Shown here: piece after piece, positions 1 through 7,594 of the stretch
Position numbering within the stretch: the first letter of the stretch is position 1
Layout of the letters: each line of letters opens with the position of its first letter
Assembly (NCBI GenBank): GCA_034189695.1
Contig: JAXHUA010000178.1
Span: forward strand, 1 to 18,310
Direction of reading: 5' to 3'
Source of the DNA: JAXHUA01 sp034189695
Lineage (GTDB): Bacteria; Chloroflexota; Dehalococcoidia; E44-bin15
DNA length: 18,310 nt
Notes under the pieces: generated by a model
The model's input: the letters and a program-made list of their open reading frames with translations, nothing else
What the model was told of the DNA's origin: nothing
Databases searched by the model: none
Program-made: the position numbers and the translations under genes

Positions 1-397
<397 letters not shown>

Positions 398-439
398 ACA
401 TTAACATGATGGCATGACCACTGATACGGAAGCTCACAC

Positions 440-514
440 CGCGGGGTGGAGCAGTGGAAGCTCGTCGGGCTCATAACCCGGAGGTCGTTGGTTCGAATCC
501 AACCCCCGCTACCA
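440..514 (+). tRNA. Initiator tRNA-fMet (anticodon CAT)
   Basis: A complete cloverleaf of 75 nt with encoded CCA (512-514). Acceptor 440-446 pairs with 504-510 except for the first position (C440 opposite T510), the mismatched 1:72 pair typical of initiators. The D-stem GAGC/GCTC (449-452/460-463) carries the A11:U24 pair. The anticodon loop CTCATAA (470-476) has CAT at 472-474 and sits on three consecutive G:C pairs (467-469/477-479), a second initiator hallmark. The T-loop is TTCGAAT. The D-loop is short at seven bases. It lies 42 bp after the 23S gene and could share its transcript. Methionine-initiator identity is clear; elongator Met or Ile-CAT is unlikely given the mismatch and GGG/CCC stem. 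Confidence 0.95.
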
Positions 515-541
515 ATGTTGAAGCTAAAATCGATGACAGAG

Positions 542-563
542 GCCCCCGGCAACCGGGGGCTTT
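542..563 (+). terminator. Hairpin terminator after the 23S-tRNA transcript
   Basis: GCCCCCGG (542-549), loop CAA, CCGGGGGC (553-560), then TTT. It is a perfect 8-bp GC-rich stem with a short T tract, 27 bp after the tRNA CCA. It probably ends the rRNA-tRNA transcript. The T tract is short, so strength is uncertain. It could also act on the opposite strand behind the integrase remnant that ends at 588. Confidence 0.7.
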
Positions 564-587
564 CCCATCATTGCTGCTATTTTGCTA

Positions 588-830
588 CTATGCGTTTTCA
601 ACGGCCCGGCTCGCGCGTCCGGCCAAGACGATCTCGTGAAAGCGAGCCGCCGCCGCTTGCTGAAGCCCCGGCACGACGTGGGAATACGTGTCGAGAGTCA
701 GCTGTATGCTGGCATGCCCCAGCCTCTCCTGGACTATCTTCGGGTGTACCCCCTGCTTGAGGATTAGCGTTGCATGGGTGTGACGCGCATCGTGCAGCCT
801 GATCCCATGGAGGCCGGTGCTCCTCGCCAG
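588..830 (-). pseudogene. Tyrosine recombinase (phage integrase), C-terminal fragment
   Basis: An 80-residue open stretch read from 830 down to a TAG at 588-590 gives the catalytic C-terminus of a phage-type integrase. It has LHDARHTHATL (residues 12-22, the H-x-x-R box), RLGHAS (36-41, third catalytic His) and LDTYSHV (46-52, with the nucleophilic Tyr). The family is normally about 350-400 aa; the arm-binding, core-binding and first catalytic Arg portions are missing. It begins directly after a TGA (831-833) that is the stop codon of an inserted membrane-protein fragment, so it has no start of its own and is dead as it stands. The C-terminus points toward the tRNA, the usual layout of an element integrated at a tRNA 3' end. 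Confidence 0.85.
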
Positions 831-935
831 TCACGATTCGTTGCTCGCACGCCGCCTGCCCCGGCCCGGGAGCGCCACGGACAGCATGCCGAGGCACACG
901 ATGCCCGCGGCGACGAGTACTGGTATGGCCGCCGC
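830..935 (-). repeat. 106-bp direct repeat, left copy (3' fragment of a small membrane-protein gene)
   Basis: Ungapped match to 13752-13857 with 5 mismatches in 106 by eye. Read on the minus strand it encodes about 34 codons of the second membrane helix and the basic tail (ending SVALPGRGRRRASNES, then TGA). Three of the five differences are silent in that frame and two are conservative (Ala/Val, Met/Leu), so both copies were once under protein-level selection. Here it has no 5' half or start codon. It separates the two surviving pieces of the integrase gene. Confidence 0.9.
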
Positions 936-936
936 C

Positions 937-1005
937 GGCGTCCCTCCCCAGGCCGACCTTGATGCTGTAGCTGTTCTTCCCTCTCTTGACTATGTGTCCT
1001 CTCAT
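937..1005 (-). pseudogene. Tyrosine recombinase (phage integrase), N-terminal fragment
   Basis: An ATG at 1003-1005 preceded by a strong ribosome site (AAGGAGGAGT, 1011-1020) starts the peptide MRGHIVKRGKNSYSIKVGLG and then RDA. This is the typical N-terminus of integrases whose arm-binding domain begins MRG-x-I-x-KRG-x-x-S-(Y/W)-x-I. After 23 codons the frame runs into the 106-bp membrane-gene fragment, read in a different frame from that gene. The C-terminus of an integrase resumes at 830. Roughly 280 central residues are missing relative to the usual length. Whether the two ends come from one gene or two related integrases cannot be told from the sequence. Confidence 0.75.
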
Positions 1006-1205
1006 CGCTGACTCCTCCTTGCTGGGGTGTGCTTCGGTGGCCTGTGGTACATCCCGCTCGTTCGAGGACCCGGCAAGTGGGTTCCTCTCCCACGAATCTG
1101 GTCATGTGTTTCCGGCTGGGGTCGACTGCAGGCGGGAATCACGCCTCGCGATATCCGCAGCCCTGTGCCAGGGGTGCCCAACGCTCACTGGGAACGTATC
1201 GTGCA

Positions 1206-2060
1206 TCAAGCGGGGCACAGGTCGCAGCGCGTCCGCAGTATCAGTGGTCGGAGCAGGAGGGGGTCGAGGTCTTCTTCGAGCTGGCGGGCGATGCGGTGGA
1301 GCTCTTCGAGCTTCGCAGGCACCCATTCGAGAGTATGGCTCTGCCGGATAGCAGTGATGGCCTCGTTGCATACCTGCGCCAGTTCCGCGCTCAGCGCTTC
1401 TTCAACGGAGGCCAGCGACACACTGATTGAAGTCCTGCCATACACGGCCACAGCGTTCCCGCTGCCCGGCGCTGCTTTGAAGGAGGCTGCCTCGTCACGC
1501 TCCCTGGCGGCCGTCAGAGTCTGCCACAGCGCCTCCACAATCGCCAAGGCGATTGTCTCGGCGGCCTTCTGCACCCCTCCTGCCCGGGCGGCCGCTCCGA
1601 GGGCGCTGCTCTGATCCAGGAGATGGTTGACTTCCCTTTCGGTCTTCTCCTTCAATTCGTGGAGTGTACCGGAGCAAACGTCCCATGCGGCCTTCCACCT
1701 GTCCAGAAGTCCCCAGCTGACCCGCTCACGGGTGTGTTCCCGCAGCGACTCGAACAGCAAGCGGTTCTGCCGGGCCGTGCGCGAGGTGCTCCTCGAGTCT
1801 GAGGTTGTGCCGGAACCCTCGTGCCGTCCAGCGGTGGATCGGCTCAGCCAGAGATCCTCCAGTACCTCCTCGGCGGTCCTCAGATGGCGGGGCTCGGTGC
1901 GGGTGGCTAGAGCATGGGGCTCGGGGATGATGTAGAGCGTTTCCACCAGGTCATTGGCGAGCCTGAGGAGCATGTCGCGGCCTGTAACGGGTCGCTGACG
2001 TCCTTCTGGGTTGCCTGACTTCCATGCACGATGCACTCGCCAAAAGCTGTAGTGCTGCAT
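1206..2060 (-). CDS. Hypothetical protein, unknown family (284 aa)
   Basis: I do not recognise this protein. It lacks an evident signal peptide or membrane helix. It is rich in charged and Ala/Leu residues, with probable helical or coiled segments in the second half (around residues 135-200 and 230-270) and a low-complexity Ser/Thr/Arg-rich stretch at about 78-96. It ends RTRCDLCPA with a C-x-x-C. It starts 20 bp after the lipoprotein stop, so it is probably cotranscribed with it. The start is uncertain: ATG at 2060 has only a weak ribosome site, and an internal ATG at 1973 (MLLRLANDL) is an alternative. It is the last gene of the minus-strand island before the broken integrase. Confidence 0.6.
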   Translation of the reverse strand: MQHYSFWRVHRAWKSGNPEGRQRPVTGRDMLLRLANDLVETLYIIPEPHALATRTEPRHLRTAEEVLEDLWLSRSTAGRHEGSGTTSDSRSTSRTARQNRLLFESLREHTRERVSWGLLDRWKAAWDVCSGTLHELKEKTEREVNHLLDQSSALGAAARAGGVQKAAETIALAIVEALWQTLTAARERDEAASFKAAPGSGNAVAVYGRTSISVSLASVEEALSAELAQVCNEAITAIRQSHTLEWVPAKLEELHRIARQLEEDLDPLLLRPLILRTRCDLCPA

Positions 2061-2080
2061 TCAGGCAGGAATGTGCCCAG

Positions 2081-3094
2081 CTACTGGCAGGCACGTGTCC
2101 AACCCCCTGGCTCCACGTCGATGGTGAGGCGTTTCTGCCAGTAGCTAGCATGACTCACTCGGATCTTGAAGTAGCCCTCATGCGATGCACGGAAATCCCA
2201 GTGGCAAGAAGTATCTTCGTTCCATTCACAATGGCAGCGGTAGATACTATCGTCAAGCGCGTCGAAGACCTCACAGCACCACGTGTAATCCCATTCCATG
2301 TAAGGAGGAGGGTCGCCGGTGAGCGACGCCGTGCCGACCACATGCTCACCAGCGTGCAGGAACCTGCCATATGTGACTGAGGATTCAGAAACCCAACCGG
2401 GCGGCAGCGTGTACTCCAACTTATCTGATGATGGAGCCTCAAGAGTGTCAGAACGCATAGGAGGCTCTCCTTCCTCTTCGATAGAGAAGCACACCTTCAG
2501 GTGACCGCTGCCGACATTCTCGTAGTAGCCTGCGCCCCAGCCCTCGTCGGCGTACCACTTGCCCCTATAGTAACCGATTTCATCGTCCTGCTGAGGAAAG
2601 AGATCAAGAATCGCCTTCAAGACGTCTGCCTCAGGTACCCACGGCGATGCCGCGTGCAGGAACTCTGACCATTCATCGCTTTCGTCGATGTCATAGGCCA
2701 CTATGACGAGCTCGAGACAATCGCCCACGGACCCAGCATGGAAGATCCTCTGGCCTATGTCTTGAAGGTCGAAGTCTCCCATGCTGTAGCACCCACCTTC
2801 ATAAGGATAGACCCGTCGCTCGCTCGCTGCCGTGCCGTCAGATACCGCCACCACCAGCCCAACCTCAGCTTTGCCGTTTGAATCTCGGTCATCCTCGCTG
2901 TGGTCACACTCGACACCAATCCAATGGAGATACACATCGAGACTGGGATTCGGCGTCACCGTAGGTGTGGAAGTCGGCGTCCGTTGGTCATAGTCCCCAC
3001 CAGTGCCAGCACCCTGACGGCTCACATAACAGCCGGAACAGACGATCAGTGTGGCACATATCAAGAGGGCAAACAACCGTTCGGCGTACTTCAT
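2081..3094 (-). CDS. Secreted lipoprotein with acidic Ca-binding-like loop
   Basis: The start is ATG at 3094, chosen for a GGAGG nine bases upstream; the longer frame to 3172 lacks this. Of 337 aa, residues 1-22 form a lipoprotein signal peptide (MKYAERL, a hydrophobic core, then CSGC with the lipidation Cys at 22). A Pro/Thr-rich linker follows (TPTSTPTVTPNPS, about 39-51), as is common in Chloroflexota surface proteins. Residues 64-76 (DHSEDDRDSNGKA) resemble an EF-hand or excalibur-like acidic loop. The rest is acidic, aromatic-rich and has several Cys (CC at 273-274, CHC at 287-289, C297), suggesting an extracytoplasmic beta domain. No enzyme motif is recognised. A surface lipoprotein inside a defence cluster is unusual; it may be cargo unrelated to its neighbours. 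Confidence 0.75.
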   Translation of the reverse strand: MKYAERLFALLICATLIVCSGCYVSRQGAGTGGDYDQRTPTSTPTVTPNPSLDVYLHWIGVECDHSEDDRDSNGKAEVGLVVAVSDGTAASERRVYPYEGGCYSMGDFDLQDIGQRIFHAGSVGDCLELVIVAYDIDESDEWSEFLHAASPWVPEADVLKAILDLFPQQDDEIGYYRGKWYADEGWGAGYYENVGSGHLKVCFSIEEEGEPPMRSDTLEAPSSDKLEYTLPPGWVSESSVTYGRFLHAGEHVVGTASLTGDPPPYMEWDYTWCCEVFDALDDSIYRCHCEWNEDTSCHWDFRASHEGYFKIRVSHASYWQKRLTIDVEPGGWTRACQ

Positions 3095-3745
3095 CGACAC
3101 CATCCTCCAAAGAGTACTCGACGGAACTCGGCGACCACGGCCCCCTCGGCAACCTATGCTCGACACTTCCACGCCATTCGCATCGGAGAGTGGACTGCTC
3201 GGGCTGCAGAGGGGTGATTCGACATGCTGGAGTAGCTTGCATCAAAGGAAGGAGTCTACCCTCCATGACCTGACCACAGATCACGAACCTCCTGGTCCAC
3301 ATCGTGATGGAACTTCGTAAGCGATGACCCTTGTATCACAGATGCTGAGGGCCTGTCAAGAGCAAGGCCGACCCAGTAGCGAGACACGAATGCGGAACAC
3401 GAACTGAGTGTTTGTGCACAAGACTGAGGATTGCCTGCCTTGGGTGTGACGAAAGTCAAGACTGTTCGTTCTGGGGAGGGGATCGTCCTTCAGCCAACTC
3501 GCAATTGAACTGGGACAGCGCATCACTAACAGTCATGGCGTTGCCGTTCTTGGGGAAAGGTACCCCTCGTGAAGAGAGGTTGCCGAGGCCCATCCGCCAG
3601 TGAAGTCTGCCAGTGGACGGAAGGCTAAGCCTAGTGTGGGTGCTATTAGGAGAGCATTCATTACGCTCACCAATTCCCTGTACTAACGGCGCGGAGAACA
3701 GTGGCGTGGGATGGAGTCGCAATCTACTGACATGCTGGTTGGCTA
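3095..3745. other. 650-bp gene-free stretch
   Basis: Between the lipoprotein start and the EVE-like gene stop I see no supportable gene. Short open frames on either strand lack ribosome sites and recognisable content. The upstream control region of the lipoprotein must lie here, but I found no convincing -35/-10 pair. No clear terminator follows the EVE-like gene either. It may contain decayed sequence. Confidence 0.5.
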
Positions 3746-4225
3746 CTACAGGAGCCGAATGAGAGCGCGCCTTATGAACCAACCTAGAGCAGGTTTTCCA
3801 GCGTGTTGCTCCCACAACGACCTTCCATCTTTGCAGCAGCAACGCCTCACCGGTCGAATGTGCTGGTAGTCACCATGGCAACTTCCAACGAAGACAGGTT
3901 CGGGTTGCCAATAGTAGTCTCCTGCTACCTCAACGACTTCTTTTTCTGGGCCTCTGCCAAGGGACAAAATGACTAAATCCCCAACCTGCATCTCATGATA
4001 GAGACCCCATAGACACCAGCCACCTGATCGGGCGCTCGCAGCAGTAGCGTAATCAGGAATCTGTCGAATAGCCGTTTCAATCTGTGTACGATTGATGGGC
4101 CGTAGCGCGTTCAGGTCCCCAATGGGTCCCCACCCAAGCGCTATGAATTCCTCGTTCCAATACCTGCTTAGTGCTTCCTGCTTGAGGCAAGACTGATGAT
4201 GAGTGACCAGTCGCCAAATTGCCAT
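3746..4225 (-). CDS. EVE/PUA-like domain protein (putative modified-base reader)
   Basis: 159 aa, starting at an ATG with a near-perfect ribosome site (GGGAGGTGA, four bases upstream). The pattern is that of EVE-like domains found alone or at the N-terminus of modification-dependent restriction proteins: MAIWRLVTHH at the start, FIALGWGPIGDL (27-38), a Ser/Gly-rich segment ending GGWCLWGLYHEM, then VGDLVIL and VVEVAGDYYW, which form the beta-barrel with its ligand pocket. Such domains bind modified cytosine or other altered bases by flipping. No nuclease or NTPase motif is present, so it would act as a reader or adaptor. The stop codon of a possible 69-aa gene lies three bases upstream of the ATG, suggesting translational coupling. 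Assignment is from pattern only. Confidence 0.65.
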   Translation of the reverse strand: MAIWRLVTHHQSCLKQEALSRYWNEEFIALGWGPIGDLNALRPINRTQIETAIRQIPDYATAASARSGGWCLWGLYHEMQVGDLVILSLGRGPEKEVVEVAGDYYWQPEPVFVGSCHGDYQHIRPVRRCCCKDGRSLWEQHAGKPALGWFIRRALIRLL

Positions 4226-4228
4226 TTC

Positions 4229-4438
4229 TCACCTCCCTCTAAACCTTGGCTCCCCGAGTAGGACTCGCACCTCACTGTACTGAAGGTGTAGCTTGGTAAC
4301 CTTTCGTGTTTCGGTCGGCACATCGTCCCCTGCAGGCAAGTCTCCCCAGTTTCTCCATTTCAACCTCGGTTGGTTTTCACCTCGCCACAGCGGTTCCCTT
4401 GGCGGTATTCCTGGGCGAAGCCGTGGTGTCAAGTTCAT
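4229..4438 (-). CDS. Possible small protein, 69 aa
   Basis: The open frame from ATG at 4438 to TGA at 4229-4231 encodes a basic, Pro/Arg-rich peptide (starts MNLTPRLRPG, ends LLGEPRFRGR). Its stop lies inside the ribosome site of the EVE-like gene, leaving a 3-base gap to that ATG, an arrangement typical of coupled genes. Its own ribosome site is weak (AAAGGGG, eight bases upstream). I do not recognise it. It could be a fortuitous frame in the otherwise gene-free 377 bp between the nuclease and the EVE-like gene, or the surviving 3' end of a larger gene. Confidence 0.35.
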   Translation of the reverse strand: MNLTPRLRPGIPPREPLWRGENQPRLKWRNWGDLPAGDDVPTETRKVTKLHLQYSEVRVLLGEPRFRGR

Positions 4439-4602
4439 CTGGGTGCCCCTTTACGAGGTAGGTTCGAACAGGTTCCATGGAGATATCGGTCTACGACTCT
4501 TGCAGAGCCTGTGCGCGGTAAGGACTACAATTCATGGTGTTACTGTTTTCGGGGGAAGGTCAACACGTAACGTAGGTTCGACCAGTGAATCACTGGCGGT
4601 GG

Positions 4603-5655
4603 TCAAGTGGCGGGTATTGGTGCGCCCAGTTGGACGAGCCGAGCCGTTCGCTCAGCCTCCATTGACGTAACCTTGTACGTGTCGCATTCCTCTCGGAGGG
4701 TTTCTCCCAGGAGCGCATGCGGATCTTGTATGAGGACTAATGGGTATCTCAAGCTAGGAAGTTCCTGTGACCTAGGGACGAAGTAGATCCAGTAGGCAGG
4801 CCCTTTCTCCTCAGCGAAATCTCTCTCTGCCACAGTCCAGTAGAACTGCACCCGACGGCTGGTGGAAGACTTGACCTCGATATAGCGGATGGTTCCGCTG
4901 CAATCGAAGGAGCGCACGTCGAAGCTCGCATGCACATCGTACTGGCTGACCCTCTCCACGAGTTCAGCCAAGTCGTTTCGGTTGGCTTGTACGAGGCGGC
5001 GATGTTCATACTGGACCACGTATTCCTCGGCCCTCTGAGCCCGAGTGCGGGTCTCCTGCAGGCTTTCCCACAGCTCCTCTTCTGATCGCGAAGAAAGGCC
5101 TCCCAGAAAGGCGTTTAGAACGGCGAAGCGTTCCTTCGGTACGCGGATCGACTCACCCTCCACCTGAGCGAAGTGAGTGGCTTGAAGAACCTGAAAGGCC
5201 ACTACTTGCGCTGGTGTCAGTGGCGTCGAATTCAGGCGGTAGAGCCTAGATGAATCCCGCATGCGCGTCATCAACCTAAGGGCCGAGATGATTGGCCGCG
5301 TCAGTTCCGGATGCCCAATCATCTCAGGCGAAAGGAGCCCGAGTTGAGCCGAATTGAGTCGATCATGAGGGGGCCAGGTTGAGACCTCTAGTAGGCATCT
5401 GCCCAAGTCTGTCAACTCCATTTCATTGTCCCTTTGATGCGCGATGCCCAGTTCTTCACCAAGTACCATCGAGAACTCGGCGTCCGGAGGATGGTCACAC
5501 CTGCCAGCCATCTGCGCAATGATTCTGCGCAATACTCGTTTCGCCCTCGGTCCCTTTGACAACGCGTCCAGCAGGAGGTTGATCTCCCCCAGCCGCTTCG
5601 AATTGCCGTCAAGCAAGACCCTAACCAATGGACCTGAGCTAGTCACGTTGTTCAA
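4603..5655 (-). CDS. DUF3883-type putative restriction nuclease
   Basis: 350 aa if the TTG at 5655 is used, 347 aa from the GTG at 5646, which is better spaced from GGGGGAG. It overlaps the helicase stop codon by 17 or 8 bp, so the two are translationally coupled. Residues 1-150 look helical, like a winged-helix or DNA-binding region. The C-terminal part (about 205-315) matches the DUF3883 pattern: acidic helix AEEYVVQYE (209-217), YDVHASFD (239-246), RYIEVKSS (257-264), then a conserved aromatic strand YWIYFVPR (288-295). D240, E260 and K262 would form the PD-(D/E)XK active site. Established knowledge: DUF3883 is a restriction-endonuclease-like fold often found beside defence helicases. Inference: this is the DNA-cleaving subunit of the helicase encoded just upstream. 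Confidence 0.75.
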   Translation of the reverse strand: MNNVTSSGPLVRVLLDGNSKRLGEINLLLDALSKGPRAKRVLRRIIAQMAGRCDHPPDAEFSMVLGEELGIAHQRDNEMELTDLGRCLLEVSTWPPHDRLNSAQLGLLSPEMIGHPELTRPIISALRLMTRMRDSSRLYRLNSTPLTPAQVVAFQVLQATHFAQVEGESIRVPKERFAVLNAFLGGLSSRSEEELWESLQETRTRAQRAEEYVVQYEHRRLVQANRNDLAELVERVSQYDVHASFDVRSFDCSGTIRYIEVKSSTSRRVQFYWTVAERDFAEEKGPAYWIYFVPRSQELPSLRYPLVLIQDPHALLGETLREECDTYKVTSMEAERTARLVQLGAPIPAT

Positions 5656-7570
5656 GCTCCCCCATTAGGTCTTGGAAGTCCTGCCTCAGTTCCTCGTAAC
5701 TGCCAGCGATGCTGGTCTCTTCAGCAGGGTCAATGCCTAGGACAGGCGTCCCATCTCCGAGGAACTCGTACATTACTTGTTGCCTCTGGCGAAGCCTGCT
5801 GTCGACGGAGCGCTCTACGGCGCATTCGAGAAACGGTATCCAGTAGTGCGTAGTAGTGCCAGGTGGAAGACCAACGCGGTGTATGCGGTTCAATGACTGG
5901 AGAAACTGCCCGCAATTGTACGTCCGGTCGACATAGATGGCATGGTGGCATTCACGGTGTAAGGATATCGCTTCAGCACACGCGGCCGGGTTGGCAATGA
6001 GGACAGGACGGTCAACCCGGGTTTTGAACTCGCGGATGTTCCTCTCACGGCTTTCCTCTTCGGCATCGTCAGTCTCCTCCTCATAGGGCTTGATGGCTCC
6101 ATACAGAAGCAGCGGATTGAAGTCTGCTAGCAGCTGCCGGAGCAAATGCAGGTTCTCGACCCACCAAGTCCATATGAGGACCTTGTCTCCTTGCTCTGCC
6201 AGGGCTCGTGCCCGTTGTGCTGTCCATTCAATCTTGGCTGATACCAACTCCCCGTTTCTGAATCGGCCTGCGTCGACGAAAAGATCGCTCATGTCAAGGT
6301 CACCGACCGTTTCGATGGGCCAATCACGACGACCGAGGAGCAGGCCCGGGTTTGAAGCAGCCTGGAGCAGTCTTATGACCCTTGCGCGCTGCCACTGGGC
6401 CAAGACTGCTCGATCGGCTATGTTCTGTAGCTGCAATCGTGCGTCCGCCAGAACCCTCATCTCAAGGAGTCGTATGATTGTCCGCTGCTCTAGTGGTGTT
6501 GCATCAGCGGGAACAGGGCAGAAATTGGTCTCTGCTGGCGGGAGGTTCAGTTCGTCTTGAGTCGTCCGGTGGAAGAATGGAGAAAGGCGCTCGCGGAGCT
6601 GCTGGGGAGCTGCGTCAGACTCTTCAAGGAAGTCTTGGTATTGGATGGGGCCACCAAGCATGACCCGGCTACCGTTGGGCCAGAGAAACGTGAACTGCGT
6701 CCACAGATCCAGCAGCGAATGGGGCGTAGGCGTTCCCGTCATTACCATGCGCTTTGCCGCATAGGGTGCCAATTGGAGGACTGCCGTTCCCCTCGCACCA
6801 ATGCCGAAGTTCTTGACATAGTGGGATTCATCCAAGATCAGAAACGTAGGGTGATGTTTAAGCAGTTGCCGCAGCATAAGCACGTCTCGCCAGGCCGTGT
6901 CATAGCTGCACAGCACAGCGTCAGCCACGCCAAATTCGGGTATCAGTCTCATCCTCTGAGCCAGCGATCCGGACCAGCGTATGGCGTGCATCGTCTCACC
7001 GAAGCAGCGGCTGATCTCGTCTTCCCATGGCTGGAAGCAGCTCACCGGACCGATGACCAAGAGATTTGAAACCTCGCCACGGGACCGCCAAATGGAATAC
7101 GCCGATAGTGCTATAGCCGTCTTTCCGGCTCCCTGGACCGAGAACTCCGCTAAGTTGCCGACCTCAAGCGCCTGCAGAAGTCCGCGAATCTGATGCCACA
7201 AGAGCGTCGCCGAAGGCTGAAGCTCAGGAATCGGCAAGGTAGTGCCCATCTCTCGGTGGTCTGTGGATGCAGGATCCAACCGTCTTATCCTATCCACCAG
7301 GCTCAGCTCAGCGCGGCTTCGTTCCACCATCGCAGCCAACTCGCCACTGAGTAGCGCATTGACATTCAGTGATTGGAGGCCTTCAAGAAGATACTCGACA
7401 GATTCGACCATTGGTGCATCTATGCCTAGTACGACTCGAGTAGGTGTCCGCGACAGCACCGAGAACGCCAAGATCATGTCACTGAACTCCGGCCTTCCGG
7501 TCAAGCCAACTTCCTCGCTGATATCCAGGATTAGGCGACCGTTTACGTCCTCACTGATGTGTACTGCCAC
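5639..7570 (-). CDS. SNF2-family DNA helicase/translocase
   Basis: 643 aa from a GTG at 7570, with AAGGAGGAG eight bases upstream. Superfamily 2 motifs in order: Walker A as QGAGKT (146-151, preceded by FSV), DEAH-type motif II as DESH (247-250), motif III TGTP (278-281), and motif VI QSLNRIHRVG (558-567) with the arginine fingers. The glutamine at the start of the P-loop and GAGKT in place of GxGKT/S variants are slightly unusual but keep Gly, Lys and Thr. The N-terminal ~115 residues are unassigned. It follows the ParB-like gene by 24 bp and overlaps the nuclease gene. Inferred role: ATP-driven translocation on DNA to bring the nuclease to its site. DISARM DrmD and other defence SNF2 proteins have comparable architecture. 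Confidence 0.9.
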   Translation of the reverse strand: MAVHISEDVNGRLILDISEEVGLTGRPEFSDMILAFSVLSRTPTRVVLGIDAPMVESVEYLLEGLQSLNVNALLSGELAAMVERSRAELSLVDRIRRLDPASTDHREMGTTLPIPELQPSATLLWHQIRGLLQALEVGNLAEFSVQGAGKTAIALSAYSIWRSRGEVSNLLVIGPVSCFQPWEDEISRCFGETMHAIRWSGSLAQRMRLIPEFGVADAVLCSYDTAWRDVLMLRQLLKHHPTFLILDESHYVKNFGIGARGTAVLQLAPYAAKRMVMTGTPTPHSLLDLWTQFTFLWPNGSRVMLGGPIQYQDFLEESDAAPQQLRERLSPFFHRTTQDELNLPPAETNFCPVPADATPLEQRTIIRLLEMRVLADARLQLQNIADRAVLAQWQRARVIRLLQAASNPGLLLGRRDWPIETVGDLDMSDLFVDAGRFRNGELVSAKIEWTAQRARALAEQGDKVLIWTWWVENLHLLRQLLADFNPLLLYGAIKPYEEETDDAEEESRERNIREFKTRVDRPVLIANPAACAEAISLHRECHHAIYVDRTYNCGQFLQSLNRIHRVGLPPGTTTHYWIPFLECAVERSVDSRLRQRQQVMYEFLGDGTPVLGIDPAEETSIAGSYEELRQDFQDLMGELEQRD

Positions 7571-7594
7571 GAGGGAGACTCCTCCTTTCTGACG

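Noticed and set aside
490..514. tRNA-fMet 3' end as an attachment site for the island
   Set aside because: The integrase orientation suggests it, but I found no second copy of the tRNA 3' end elsewhere in the window; the 106-bp repeats explain the boundaries better.
446..760. Plus-strand frames over the tRNA and integrase remnant
   Set aside because: They read through a tRNA and the antisense of a recognisable integrase.
598..1005. 135-aa minus-strand open frame across the integrase remnants
   Set aside because: Only its first 23 codons are meaningful; the rest is the repeat and the integrase C-terminus read in wrong frames.
3456..3842. 128-aa minus-strand frame downstream of the EVE-like gene
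   Set aside because: Overlaps the EVE-like C-terminus out of frame, with no ribosome site or recognisable content.
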